This document shows positions 33,045-41,994 of a stretch of 64,000 bases of DNA, piece after piece. The stretch spans positions 1-64,000 of the forward strand of contig CAZXDP010000006.1 in assembly GCA_964639255.1 (NCBI GenBank). Direction: 5' to 3'. The DNA is from NZQO01 sp964639255. GTDB lineage: Bacteria > Bacteroidota > Bacteroidia > Flavobacteriales > Flavobacteriaceae. The position numbers were made by a program, and so were the translations under genes. The notes beneath the pieces were generated by a model that was given only the letters and a program-made list of their open reading frames with translations, ran no database searches and had not been told where the DNA came from. Every line of letters starts with the position of its first letter. Position 1 is the first letter of the stretch.

Positions 33045-33725
33045 CTACGATTGTCTGGGTAGTCTATCTTGATAGATATAGAGCATCAGAAAAAACACGG
33101 CTACCGCACCAAAGCTGTGCCAAAGCCAGTGGCTTCCCATAGGCAACGTATCGATGTGGGAGTCGAACGATCGAAAGGTCACGGCAACGGCGAAGCTTAG
33201 CACTGCAAGCAGAACCCATAACACATTCCTGAACTGTGTTTTGTACAGATATAGGAACAATGGCAGTAACAGGCCCAATACCGTGAGTACATAGCCCGCC
33301 GAAATTTGAACGGAAGCGGGCCAAGGCAGCATCCTTCCCCCTACCACAATACTGAGTACAACTATTAAGATAAGCACATTATGCCACCATTGATGGGCAA
33401 TTTTGAATATAAAATACACCGAAACAGCCAAACAAAGTGTTACAATGGGAACCCAGTCCAGATAGAGCCACAGTTGGGCGCTGCGGGTTGCGTGGTACAT
33501 GGTGCCACCAATCCAGGATACAACAAGCACCGGCAGGCAGGCCGCCAAGAAAAGATGACGCTTGTAATTCCGGATCACGAAATAACCGAAATAGAGTATA
33601 ATTCCCAGAAAAAGAAAGTTGCTGTAAGTATTGTAGGGCTCTACCGGAAAACGCCCGGCCACGGTCTCGGCATAAATGGGACCGCTATCGTTGGGAAAGT
33701 TTTCCAATAGCAACGATATCATCAT
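33045..33725 (-). CDS. Ceramidase-like membrane protein (CREST superfamily)
   Basis: 226 residues, about seven membrane helices. The order of conserved polar residues matches alkaline-ceramidase-type CREST hydrolases: EPYNTYSN (Glu29, Asn32, Ser35, Asn36), GGTMYHATR (His78), LYLDWVP (Asp90) and GSHWLWHSFG (His199, His203). In that family the histidines and aspartate bind catalytic zinc for amide-bond hydrolysis of lipids. Flavobacteria make sphingolipid-like and ornithine/glycine lipids, so a lipid amidase is plausible. It overlaps the next upstream gene by 4 nt. Confidence 0.7.
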   Translation of the reverse strand: MMISLLLENFPNDSGPIYAETVAGRFPVEPYNTYSNFLFLGIILYFGYFVIRNYKRHLFLAACLPVLVVSWIGGTMYHATRSAQLWLYLDWVPIVTLCLAVSVYFIFKIAHQWWHNVLILIVVLSIVVGGRMLPWPASVQISAGYVLTVLGLLLPLFLYLYKTQFRNVLWVLLAVLSFAVAVTFRSFDSHIDTLPMGSHWLWHSFGAVAVFFLMLYIYQDRLPRQS

Positions 33726-34078
33726 GAGATAAATTCCTTTTCAACAAAATAGTGCACCAGAGCTTCCTTCATCAATACAGATTGTTCACCCGCCTTGAGG
33801 GGTGGGAGGGGCTCCACGACTTTATAATGGGGCCAGCCATCGGCATCGAAATAATCGAATTCGTAATACCCAAAAGGTTCCAAAAGCCGGCAAATGGCGA
33901 TGTGCATCAAATTGATCTTCTCGTCTTTCTTAAACTTACGGTGCAATTGTCCCAATTCCTGCACCCCCACCAGATAGATAATGGCATCCAAATCTAAGGT
34001 ATCACCATCGGCAAACCGTCGTCCCAAAAGAGCTACCAACGATTCCCATTGCTTTTTCAATTGCTCATCTCTTGCCAT
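33722..34078 (-). CDS. Conserved protein of unknown function
   Basis: 118 residues from MARDEQLKKQWESL; an in-frame ATG at 34126 lies upstream of the promoter box and is rejected. Soluble, mostly helical, with IIYLVGVQELGQLHRKFKKDEKI-type charged helices and an aromatic segment (FGYYEFDYFDADGWPHYKV). No family recognised. Its stop overlaps the start of the CREST gene by 4 nt, so the two are probably translated together. Confidence 0.65.
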   Translation of the reverse strand: MARDEQLKKQWESLVALLGRRFADGDTLDLDAIIYLVGVQELGQLHRKFKKDEKINLMHIAICRLLEPFGYYEFDYFDADGWPHYKVVEPLPPLKAGEQSVLMKEALVHYFVEKEFIS

Positions 34079-34101
34079 CTCAAATCCTTTTTTTAAAGGT
34101 A

Positions 34102-34109
34102 CAAAAGTA
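34102..34109 (-). promoter_or_regulatory. -7 promoter box of the 33722 operon
   Basis: The minus strand reads TACTTTTG, an exact match, 23 nt before the ATG at 34078. Confidence 0.5.
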
Positions 34110-34135
34110 GTTGTATAATTTGGCAATCGATAAAA

Positions 34136-34168
34136 TTTGGTACTAGAAATAGGGAAATGCTATCTTTA
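34136..34168 (+). promoter_or_regulatory. Promoter of the CvpA-family gene
   Basis: TTTG at 34136-34139, a 21-nt spacer, TATCTTTA at 34161-34168 (last base differs from consensus). The ATG follows 13 nt later. Confidence 0.55.
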
Positions 34169-34181
34169 TCGAAAAACCTCC

Positions 34182-34727
34182 ATGACCACGATAGATATTA
34201 TCCTAGGCCTTATTCTGCTAGTCGCCTTTTATATGGGATATTCAAAAGGACTTTTTGTAGCGTTGGCCTCTCTAGTTGGATTGGTGGCCGGTGTATATGG
34301 CGCCATTCATTTTTCGTACATCGCCGGCAACTGGCTCTCCGCCCGATACGATTGGAGCGAGCAAACCACGCAGTGGGTAGCGTTCGGCATCACATTTGTT
34401 GGTATCGTCATTATCATATCCCTTGCGGGAAAATTTTTGACCAAAGTGGCCGATTTCGCAGCGCTAGGGTTTGTAAACAAACTGCTGGGCGGCATTTTTG
34501 GCGTGTTAAAATATGCCTTTTTGGTAAGTGTCCTGTTTATGATTGTACACGCAACAGAGCGGTACCAAATCGTTTCTGAAGAAGAACGGGAAACATCCCT
34601 TCTGTATCCGCCTATTGCAAGTTTGGCGCCTTCCATACTGCCTCAGTTCTTGGACGAGACAATGCTAGATGTAGATCCTTCAGAAGAAGAGCTGCCAGCA
34701 GAGGCAAAAAAAGACAGCATAGAATAA
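34182..34727 (+). CDS. CvpA-family membrane protein
   Basis: 181 residues from the ATG at 34182 (MTTIDIILGLILLVAF); an upstream in-frame start at 34137 overlaps the promoter. Four hydrophobic helices with the family pattern MGYSKGLFVALASLVGLVAG, GFVNKLLGGIFGVLKYAF. CvpA is needed for colicin V production and envelope stability in Escherichia coli; the molecular role is not settled. The acidic C-terminal tail (DPSEEELPAEAKKD) is presumably soluble. Confidence 0.88.
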   Translation: MTTIDIILGLILLVAFYMGYSKGLFVALASLVGLVAGVYGAIHFSYIAGNWLSARYDWSEQTTQWVAFGITFVGIVIIISLAGKFLTKVADFAALGFVNKLLGGIFGVLKYAFLVSVLFMIVHATERYQIVSEEERETSLLYPPIASLAPSILPQFLDETMLDVDPSEEELPAEAKKDSIE

Positions 34728-34760
34728 AAATCCCCGAGAAGCGAATTCTCGGGGATTTTT
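34726..34760. terminator. Bidirectional terminator, 15-bp perfect stem
   Basis: 34726-34740 (AAAAATCCCCGAGAA) pairs base for base with 34746-34760 around a 5-nt loop. A and T tracts are built into the stem, so it can stop both the CvpA gene and the opposing SulP gene, whose stop codon is 5 nt away. Confidence 0.93.
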
Positions 34761-34764
34761 CGTT

Positions 34765-36363
34765 TTAACGGTCCACCATCATATCGTTCTTCTTCTTTTG
34801 GCTGAAGAAAGCGTCGAAGCTCTCTGGGTTTGTCACCTTGCCACGTTCTGAGATGAGCGTAATGGTTATGTTCCTATCCTGTGCCTTAATTCTGAAGTCA
34901 TCGAACACCTCAATTATGTCATGATCTAGAAACCGCGTTTTGGTAGTATCGATTTCGAGGTAGCTATTTTCCTCTATTGAGTCGAGTTCTTTGATAATAG
35001 CACCCTTGTTGATAAAAGTCACTTCTTCTGCCAAGGTCATTTTTACAACATCTAGATTGTTCTGTTCCTCCTTGCGTATGTGGAGGAAATGACTGTTTTG
35101 GTAGCTTTTCACCAAAACCACAAAAATACCGACGGCCAGTCCCAGACTAATTCCAATCAACAAATCGCCGAACACAATCCCCAAAATCGTAGTAAGGAAC
35201 GGAACATATTGCTTCCAACCCTTTACGAACATATCCTTAAATACCGAAGGCTTGGCAAGCTTATATCCTACCAAAAATAGAATGGCTGCCAATACCGATA
35301 GCGGAATCAGGTTCAGCACCGTGGGAATTAAGATGATGGAAATAAGCAACAAAAACCCGTGCATAATGGCAGACGCCTTGGTTTGACCCCCCGATTGGAT
35401 ATTCGCAGAACTGCGAACGATTACCTGTGTAATAGGCAAACCACCTATAAGCCCAGATAGCACGTTGCCTGTACCCTGAGCAAACAACTCCCTATTGGTT
35501 GGCGTGGTGCGCTTATGTGGATCAAGCTTATCGGTCGCTTCAACACAAAGCAAAGTTTCCAAACTTGCCACAAGTGCAATGGTAAAGGCCGTTATCCAAA
35601 TTTGGGGATTTGAAATAGCGTTGAAATTTGGGAAGGTAAATTGCCCAAGAAACGAATCAATACCATCGGGTACCGGTACCGAGACCAAATGATCTTGAGA
35701 TATGGCCAAGGTCGACGAATCTTTCGTAAGCAAATAAAACAGAATACCAACGGCTACAGCCACCAAGGGGCCTTGTATCAGCTTAAAAATTTTATATCTT
35801 TTACTGAGCACGACTTCCCATAGAATAAGGATGGCCATACCGATAATCGCGATGGTAGTCGCCCCCGGACTAATATTGCCAACGATGTTACCAATTTCTG
35901 AAAAGGTGGTTTCACCATCTACCTGAAAAAATGCCCAGTCCCCCTCAGGATCGGCATCGTATCCAAAAAAATGTGGTATTTGCTTCAATACGATAATGAT
36001 ACCAATTCCCGAAAGCATCCCCTTAATCACGGAGTTGGGAAAATAATAGCCAATAATTCCGGCCCGTAATACGCCAAATAGAATTTGAATAGCACCACCA
36101 AGCACAACGGCCAATAGAAAGTTCTCAAAACTTCCCAAGGTGGCCAAGGCTGCCAGTACGATGGCGGCTAAGCCAGCCGCAGGGCCGCTCACTCCCAAGC
36201 TGGAGCCACTAATGGCGCCTACTACGATGCCTCCTATAATTCCCGCTATGAGTCCAGAGAACAGAGGCGCGCCACTGGCTAAGGCAATCCCCAAGCATAA
36301 GGGGATGGCCACAAAGAATACCACAATGGAAGCGGGAAAATCGCTTTTAAAATGTTTTAACAT
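34765..36363 (-). CDS. SulP-family anion transporter
   Basis: 532 residues. SLC26/SulP membrane domain of 10-14 helices (about 1-400; FPASIVVFFVAIPLCLGIALASGAP at the start is the family opening) and a C-terminal STAS domain (about 430-520, NKGAIIKELDSIEENSYLEID, TKTRFLDHDIIEVFDDF). The carbonic anhydrase gene directly upstream on the same strand suggests bicarbonate as substrate, but sulfate and other anions cannot be excluded. Confidence 0.92.
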   Translation of the reverse strand: MLKHFKSDFPASIVVFFVAIPLCLGIALASGAPLFSGLIAGIIGGIVVGAISGSSLGVSGPAAGLAAIVLAALATLGSFENFLLAVVLGGAIQILFGVLRAGIIGYYFPNSVIKGMLSGIGIIIVLKQIPHFFGYDADPEGDWAFFQVDGETTFSEIGNIVGNISPGATTIAIIGMAILILWEVVLSKRYKIFKLIQGPLVAVAVGILFYLLTKDSSTLAISQDHLVSVPVPDGIDSFLGQFTFPNFNAISNPQIWITAFTIALVASLETLLCVEATDKLDPHKRTTPTNRELFAQGTGNVLSGLIGGLPITQVIVRSSANIQSGGQTKASAIMHGFLLLISIILIPTVLNLIPLSVLAAILFLVGYKLAKPSVFKDMFVKGWKQYVPFLTTILGIVFGDLLIGISLGLAVGIFVVLVKSYQNSHFLHIRKEEQNNLDVVKMTLAEEVTFINKGAIIKELDSIEENSYLEIDTTKTRFLDHDIIEVFDDFRIKAQDRNITITLISERGKVTNPESFDAFFSQKKKNDMMVDR

Positions 36364-36431
36364 GTGTAGAGTATTAGATTATTGAAATGTAATAGCCCTA
36401 GGGCCATGAATATTAAATCGATCGAAAATAC

Positions 36432-37061
36432 CTATGAGAAAAACGTTACGTCTCCGTTTTCCACGTGGTACATCGCGCCAATAATTCTAATCTCATCGTT
36501 ATCCTCCATTTCTTTCAAAATAGAACTTTCCGAACGAATATTCTGTATGGTCTTGTGCACGTTCTCCTCTGCCACCTTATTGACAAATTTCAAGTTGGCC
36601 GACGTGCGCTGGGATACGTCTTCAGGCTCCTTTACTGCCTTGACCGCAGGTTTTATCTTTGATATAAGCGTTGAAATGTGACCTAATTTAACATCATCGC
36701 AAGCACCCTTAACGGCACCACAAGACGTATGGCCCATAACCACAACCAATTTTGAACCGGCTACCTTGCAGCCAAATTCAATACTGCCCAAAATATCGTC
36801 GTTTATAAAGTTTCCTGCCACGCGAGCGCTGAAGATATCGCCAATGCCTTGATCGAAGACTGTCTCGGCCGGCACGCGGGAGTCTATACAGCTCAATACC
36901 ACAGCGAATGGCCATTGGCCTTGACTGGTAGCATCGACTTGCTCCAGTAAATTGCGATCTACCTTATTGTTGTTCTTGAATCGTTCATTCCCTTCCTTAA
37001 GTGCTTCTAGCGCTTTTGTAGGGGTCATTGAAGCTTGTGTCTCTTTAGTATGTGCTTTCAT
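36432..37061 (-). CDS. Beta-class carbonic anhydrase
   Basis: 209 residues. Interconverts CO2 and bicarbonate. Zinc ligands Cys58 (in SCIDSRVPAE), His111 and Cys114 (in GHTSCGAVKGA), and the Asp60/Arg62 dyad are all present. Lacking a signal peptide, it is cytoplasmic. Paired with SulP 68 nt downstream; together they probably supply bicarbonate for carboxylation reactions or pH balance. Confidence 0.95.
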   Translation of the reverse strand: MKAHTKETQASMTPTKALEALKEGNERFKNNNKVDRNLLEQVDATSQGQWPFAVVLSCIDSRVPAETVFDQGIGDIFSARVAGNFINDDILGSIEFGCKVAGSKLVVVMGHTSCGAVKGACDDVKLGHISTLISKIKPAVKAVKEPEDVSQRTSANLKFVNKVAEENVHKTIQNIRSESSILKEMEDNDEIRIIGAMYHVENGDVTFFS

Positions 37062-37169
37062 AAGTGTTGAGTTATGTTATTAGGGCCAATACCGCCAATG
37101 CGGGCGTGGCCACAGTGTTAAGTTATTGTGTGTTAGAGTTAGATGAGTTTTATTTCCAATAAAGTTCCG

Positions 37170-37469
37170 TTAGGCGAATAAGCCTTCGGGAGGGGGCGAA
37201 AGGGTGTCGAAATAGATTGCCTTCCAATTGAAAAGATGGCGCGACTCCACTCGATTGCGCAGTGCAGTCTCCAAGTGGGTTTCAGGCAGGAGGTTACGTA
37301 CGCAAGGCGTTCGGTCGCTTGGCTCTACTTTAAAGGTATCGGTATTCTCTTCTTCCGTCATCGAGAAATACGAGGTAATGTTTACCTCTAAATTGGACAG
37401 TACCATTACCGCAGGAAGCAATAAAAATCCTGAAAACAGTACTAGGAAGAAAATACTTTTTAGTTGCAA
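37170..37469 (-). CDS. Small single-helix membrane or exported protein of unknown function
   Basis: 99 residues from a TTG start. Hydrophobic segment at about 5-25 (SIFFLVLFSGFLLLPAVMVL), then a soluble tail with one Cys (RTPCVRN) and a proline-rich end (FDTLSPPPEGLFA). It lies alone between the Bat operon and the carbonic anhydrase gene, with an exact promoter box upstream. No family recognised. The promoter and hydrophobic leader support it. Confidence 0.55.
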   Translation of the reverse strand: MQLKSIFFLVLFSGFLLLPAVMVLSNLEVNITSYFSMTEEENTDTFKVEPSDRTPCVRNLLPETHLETALRNRVESRHLFNWKAIYFDTLSPPPEGLFA

Positions 37470-37492
37470 AGCCTTGATTTTAGCGGGAAATT

Positions 37493-37500
37493 CAAAAATA
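37493..37500 (-). promoter_or_regulatory. -7 promoter box of the 37170 gene
   Basis: The minus strand reads TATTTTTG, an exact match, 23 nt before the start codon; CAAA at 37527-37530 (TTTG on the minus strand) is rather far at 26 nt. Confidence 0.5.
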
Positions 37501-37539
37501 CCATTTACCCGTTAAAATCTTGTTAACAAACTATTAAAA

Positions 37540-38292
37540 CTATAGCTTTTTCAGATCAGACGAAGGCATCCAGCCATCTTTACCATCGGACAATTCTATG
37601 CGAACCCAGTTGCCTTCTTCGGCCAATATTTGCACTTTGGTCCCTTCGTGCAGCAGGAAGGAGGAGCTACTGCCCATATTTGGCTCGCTTTTCACCTCGA
37701 CCTCTTCAGAAAAAATAATGGCAGGTCGGTCGTTTTGAGCATCGCCATAGGTGCTAAAGGCAAGGACTAGGGCCACAATTAAGATTACAATGGCGAGCAT
37801 AGCGCTCACGAACAATATTCTTTTCCTTTTCTCGCCCGTGGCAAAATAATAGAGGAGAAAAAGAACCGTAAAGAGGATTGAGCCACCGACCGATACCATA
37901 GCCCAGCCCTCGTACGATAAAATACCCGCGATGGCTTGATACCATTTTGAAAATACCGTTTTGGGCAGTGGTTCTATGGCATCTATCCTTGCATTTTCGG
38001 CAAATGCAAGATTGTTTTTTACTTCACTATCATTGGGGTCTAACTGAAGCGCTTTTTCGTAATAATAGATGCTTGGCCCAATGTTGTTAAGTTTATAGTG
38101 GGCATTCCCCAAATTGAAATAAAGCTCTGAAGAGTGCAACCCCTCTTGATGAATCTGCATCCAGCTATCGATGGCTTGCTGGTAGTCCTGGTTAGCATAC
38201 TGCTGTTTGCCACGCTCAAAAAGTGCATCGTACTGTGCAAAGGAAAAGGCGGAAATAAAGAATACCAAACTACATACTATCTGTTTCATCAT
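37540..38292 (-). CDS. batE: BatE: TPR and SH3 protein
   Basis: 250 residues. Signal peptide (1-19, ending SFAQ), TPR repeats (about 22-95, ELYFNLGNAHYKLNNIGPSIYYYEKAL), two membrane helices (about 128-180) and a C-terminal SH3-like domain (about 190-248, VQILAEEGNWVRIELSDGKDGWM). This is the usual BatE architecture. It is the last Bat gene. Bat proteins were linked to aerotolerance in Bacteroides fragilis; their biochemical role is unresolved. Confidence 0.88.
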   Translation of the reverse strand: MMKQIVCSLVFFISAFSFAQYDALFERGKQQYANQDYQQAIDSWMQIHQEGLHSSELYFNLGNAHYKLNNIGPSIYYYEKALQLDPNDSEVKNNLAFAENARIDAIEPLPKTVFSKWYQAIAGILSYEGWAMVSVGGSILFTVLFLLYYFATGEKRKRILFVSAMLAIVILIVALVLAFSTYGDAQNDRPAIIFSEEVEVKSEPNMGSSSSFLLHEGTKVQILAEEGNWVRIELSDGKDGWMPSSDLKKL

Positions 38293-38302
38293 CGTTTGTG
38301 TT

Positions 38303-40084
38303 TTACTGAAGTATCTGTTTGTCTATTTCTGAGATAACGCTCACGGCCCGTTCGTAATCCTGTTGTATGCCAACGGTAGAAGCCGGGGTATACCGGGCCA
38401 ACTCACACGATTGCAATAAGCCAAGAAACTGTTGTACTATTTCTTGGTCTACACCGCGCTCAATAAGCAGGGCAGAGATGCGCTCTTTTGAAAAATCGGA
38501 AGTTTCTATAGATAACTTCGCCTTCAGGTAATTATGGAGGGCCCGCTCTAGCGCATTATAAAAGGCAGTCTTATCTTTCATATTGCGCTTTGCTTCGCCA
38601 AGGTATTTCTTTGCCAGGCGATTTCTCTTTCTCAGCAAATTACCCTTAACATCGGCTCTTCTGCGATCCCGACTTCTGCCCAAGGCAATAATCAGTGGAA
38701 CGAGCACCAAGGGTGCGCCCAGCAGTATCCAATATAGCACCGATTTGAAGAACGGGGCCTCTTCAATGGGCTCCAAACGTGTGTTTAGCTGTATATATTT
38801 AAATTGGTCCTTGCTCAAGGTAACCGGCTTTTTACCCGTACCTGTGGTGGATGGGGTAGTTCCCGCAACGGCACTGGCTGGCCCGCTCTCTACTTCAATA
38901 ACAATTTCTTCGGAAGTAATAGTTTTGTAAGTCTTGGTCGCTGGATCGAAATACGAAAACGAAACAGGTTTTACGGGGTACATTCCCTTAAATTGCGGTA
39001 CCACCGTATAAGTTTCGGTAATTGAACCGCTCATTCCCTCTGCAGTGGTTCGCACGTTCTCGGTTCGTTCGGGTTCATAGACCTCCAACGAACTGGGCAG
39101 CTTGAGCGTTGGCGGATCGAACAACTTCAGGTTCCCTTGTCCAGAAACGCGTACACTAAGTTCTAACGACTCATTGGCATCGAGAATGTTCTTGTTGGCA
39201 GAAACGTAGAATTTAAAATCGCCCACTGCCCCAGTAAAGGTATCTGGCCTCCCCTCGGTAGGCAACGGTTTAACATCTATGGTTCGCTTACCGGCAGAGA
39301 TGGTCTTGTTAACGCGAGTCATCAACCTACGCCCAAACAAATCGCGTTTGTTGCTGGGAACATCTATGGGAACATCGAGGGTTAGGGGTTCTATTTCGAG
39401 CTCCCCCGTTTTTTGGGGATATAGCACCGTAGTTCTCAAAATTACATAACGGTAATCTTGGCCTTGGTATTTGCCATCGTATACCTTTAAATTGCCTTGA
39501 TTATTGATGGTTTGGCTCCAGAAATCGGCGTATTTTGGGGTATCCAATTCGCGCCAATTGCCTGAAATGCTCACATCTCTAGATACGTACATTTTATAGG
39601 TAACCGTAATGGCCTCGTTGAGGTATGGGTTCAGCTTCGAGATTTCGGCTACCAAATGCACATTCTCGCTCGCTAGGTATTCGGCGTTGTTCTCATCCTT
39701 GGGGACTTCCACAGCACTGGTAACCTCTACAGTTATGGGTACTGTTTTATAGACTTCGCCATCAATTTCAATAGTGGCCTGCCCAATGGTGAAGGTTCCT
39801 TTACCTTGGGGCGCTAAAAAGTAAGAGTATGTTTTAGAATAGCTGCGCCTCCCATTGATGTACGAGTTGCTAATAGCTTGGTTGGGGCCTCCAACGACGC
39901 GAAAACCGTTAAAGTTCGGCGGATTGAAATTATCGCCGTCTTGGTTCATTTCAAAATCAATTCGAAGACGTTCGTTTATGCCGAGTCTTTCCTTACTTAC
40001 CTTAGCTTCGAAGCGAACTTGTGCCTGTAAACCAGTAAGGCCGAAAAGCAATACGATAAGTAAAATGATCTTCTGAAATTTCAT
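38303..40084 (-). CDS. batD: BatD
   Basis: 593 residues from MKFQKIILLIVLLFG; an in-frame ATG at 40138 lies inside batC and adds residues ahead of the signal peptide. Signal peptide (about 1-21), a long extracytoplasmic region of beta-sandwich repeats (VRFEAKVSKERLGINERL, AEISKLNPYLNEAITVTYKM, LSVRVSGQGNLKLFDPPTL), one membrane helix near 455-475 (VLYWILLGAPLVLVPLIIAL) and a helical cytoplasmic tail. This is the standard BatD plan for a membrane-anchored scaffold. Confidence 0.9.
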   Translation of the reverse strand: MKFQKIILLIVLLFGLTGLQAQVRFEAKVSKERLGINERLRIDFEMNQDGDNFNPPNFNGFRVVGGPNQAISNSYINGRRSYSKTYSYFLAPQGKGTFTIGQATIEIDGEVYKTVPITVEVTSAVEVPKDENNAEYLASENVHLVAEISKLNPYLNEAITVTYKMYVSRDVSISGNWRELDTPKYADFWSQTINNQGNLKVYDGKYQGQDYRYVILRTTVLYPQKTGELEIEPLTLDVPIDVPSNKRDLFGRRLMTRVNKTISAGKRTIDVKPLPTEGRPDTFTGAVGDFKFYVSANKNILDANESLELSVRVSGQGNLKLFDPPTLKLPSSLEVYEPERTENVRTTAEGMSGSITETYTVVPQFKGMYPVKPVSFSYFDPATKTYKTITSEEIVIEVESGPASAVAGTTPSTTGTGKKPVTLSKDQFKYIQLNTRLEPIEEAPFFKSVLYWILLGAPLVLVPLIIALGRSRDRRRADVKGNLLRKRNRLAKKYLGEAKRNMKDKTAFYNALERALHNYLKAKLSIETSDFSKERISALLIERGVDQEIVQQFLGLLQSCELARYTPASTVGIQQDYERAVSVISEIDKQILQ

Positions 40085-40088
40085 AGCA

Positions 40089-40958
40089 TTACCAATCTTT
40101 TTCAGATATAACCTTGGCGCCTTTTTGTTTCTGGGCATTTATCTTATCCTGAACTTTCTTTTCCTCATTGTTCATAGCCTCCAACAAGCTCTTTACCTGC
40201 TGCGGTGAGAGCTGACCGGGCTGTGGTTGTTGGGGCTGTTTTTGGTCGCCCTCCTGATCTTTGGGATTGTCTGGCTTTCCTTCATCTTTCTGGTCGCCTT
40301 CCTTGTTCTCATCTTTCTGGTCGCCCTGATCTTTATTTTCCTCATCATCACCTTGATCGCCCTCTTGCTGTTCGCCCTTGTCGTCTTGATTTTCCTGATT
40401 CTGCTCGTCTTTCTTATCTTCGTTCTGGTCCTCATTCTCGTCATCGCCGCCACCGTCGCTCTTGGGCGGATTCTTCTCAAGCAAGTCTTTGGCCAAGGCT
40501 AAGTTGTACCGCGTCTCATCATCGGTAGGATTGTTGCGCAGTGCATTTTTATAAGCTTCCACAGCAGCTTGGTAGTTTTTCTCGTTCATATAGGTATTCC
40601 CTAGGTTATGGAATGCCTTATGTTTTTCAGACTTTGACTGCGCCACGGCAACGGCTTGCTTAAAGCGCTCCATCGCTTCGGCGTTCTTGGCCTTACCGTA
40701 ATAAGCAGTACCTAAATTGTATTTGCCCGTCTCATTTTCTGGCCGTATTGCAATAGCCTTGCGGTATGCCGCCTCAGCAATGGCAAATTCATCATCCTGT
40801 AGCGAGGCTTCGGCATCGTGAAGCAGTTGTTGCGTTAGTTGCAAGTCTTTCCGTTCTTCTTTACTTTGCTGTGCCACGGCCGAGTGAAAACCGAATAGGC
40901 CGACGATTAGGCAAGCAACTACCAAATTGAGATATTTTTTCGTCTCCATACTAGTCAT
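40089..40958 (-). CDS. batC: BatC: TPR protein with acidic low-complexity region
   Basis: 289 residues (an ATG at 40949 is an alternative start). Signal peptide ending SAVAQQ, three TPR units (about 45-160, NETGKYNLGTAYYGKAKNAEA), then about 75 residues of Glu/Asp/Gln/Lys repeats (units such as EGDQKDE), and a C-terminal helix LSPQQVKSLLEAMNNEEKKV. The start overlaps batB by 8 nt. Part of the Bat complex with BatA, BatB and MoxR. Confidence 0.88.
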   Translation of the reverse strand: MTSMETKKYLNLVVACLIVGLFGFHSAVAQQSKEERKDLQLTQQLLHDAEASLQDDEFAIAEAAYRKAIAIRPENETGKYNLGTAYYGKAKNAEAMERFKQAVAVAQSKSEKHKAFHNLGNTYMNEKNYQAAVEAYKNALRNNPTDDETRYNLALAKDLLEKNPPKSDGGGDDENEDQNEDKKDEQNQENQDDKGEQQEGDQGDDEENKDQGDQKDENKEGDQKDEGKPDNPKDQEGDQKQPQQPQPGQLSPQQVKSLLEAMNNEEKKVQDKINAQKQKGAKVISEKDW

Positions 40959-41994
40959 CCTTCCTTTCGTTGAACAAATTTAATTTTTTTACCCAAGCTG
41001 TTTTACGTTCCAATAGGAACACATCCAATACAAGCAAAAACAATGCCCCTCCCAAAAACCATTGGAATTGATCTTTAAAATTGGTGAACTGTTTGGTTTC
41101 GAATTCGGTTTTTTCCATACCGCTCAAAATTGCGCTCACCGTATCGACAACCTCTTGGGTGTTGCGTCCGTCGATATATTCACCATTGGCTTCTTGGGCG
41201 ATTTGCGTCAATGTTTCACGGCCCAGCCGGGTAATTACCTGCTCGTCGTTCTGGTCGCGCTTATAGTATTGCAACACTCCATCGCGTTTTATGGGAATGG
41301 GGCCACCCTGCTCGGTGCCCACCCCTATGGTGAAGATTCGAATGCCTTTATCGGCAGCTTCCTCGGCGATGGGTGTCACATTGCCCTCGTGGTCTTCCCC
41401 ATCTGAAACGATAAAGAGCACCCTATTGGTTTGCCCCGCATCGTCGTAGTAGGTCTCTGCCAGTTGAATTGCCTCGGTAATAGCCGTGCCCTGAGAGGAG
41501 ACCATGTCGGTTGTCATTCCATCGAGAAACAATTTGGCAGAGGCGAAATCGGTCGTAATAGGTACCTGGGGAAAGGCGCTGCCGGCATATCCTATAATAC
41601 CGATGCGGTCGCCAGCCAAGCTGTTGATGATCTGGGTAATGAGCTGTTTCGATTTTTCAAGCCGGTTGGGGGCGATGTCTTCAGCCAACATACTTTTTGA
41701 GACATCGAGCGCGAATACAACGTCTACCCCCTCGCGTTTTACGTCTTCTATTTTTGTGCCAATTTTAGGGTTTACCAAACCCAGGCTGAAGCAAGCCACC
41801 GCCAAGCATAGTACGATACTTTTAAGCAACGGCTTGAAGACCGAAGTGTTGGGCGCTAGTTTAATGAGCAGCGATTTATCGGCAAAACGCCGTTGCGTGC
41901 GCTTTTTCCAAAACAGCACTATGAGGTATAGCACTAGTATGGCCGGTATCGCCAACAATACGTAAAAATATATGGGTTGTTCCAGCTGGTACAT
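40951..41994 (-). CDS. batB: BatB: membrane-anchored VWA protein
   Basis: 347 residues. N-terminal helices (about 10-27 and 58-75), a von Willebrand A domain (about 88-285) with the metal-binding MIDAS motif FALDVSKSM and GSAFPQVPITTDF, and a C-terminal membrane helix (about 308-325). VWA domains bind partner proteins through Mg2+. It begins one nt after the small membrane gene upstream. Confidence 0.92.
   Translation of the reverse strand: MYQLEQPIYFYVLLAIPAILVLYLIVLFWKKRTQRRFADKSLLIKLAPNTSVFKPLLKSIVLCLAVACFSLGLVNPKIGTKIEDVKREGVDVVFALDVSKSMLAEDIAPNRLEKSKQLITQIINSLAGDRIGIIGYAGSAFPQVPITTDFASAKLFLDGMTTDMVSSQGTAITEAIQLAETYYDDAGQTNRVLFIVSDGEDHEGNVTPIAEEAADKGIRIFTIGVGTEQGGPIPIKRDGVLQYYKRDQNDEQVITRLGRETLTQIAQEANGEYIDGRNTQEVVDTVSAILSGMEKTEFETKQFTNFKDQFQWFLGGALFLLVLDVFLLERKTAWVKKLNLFNERKDD

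Noticed and set aside
40193..40528. Several open frames through the BatC repeat region
   Set aside because: Low-complexity Arg- or Leu-rich translations of a repeated acidic segment; no independent support.
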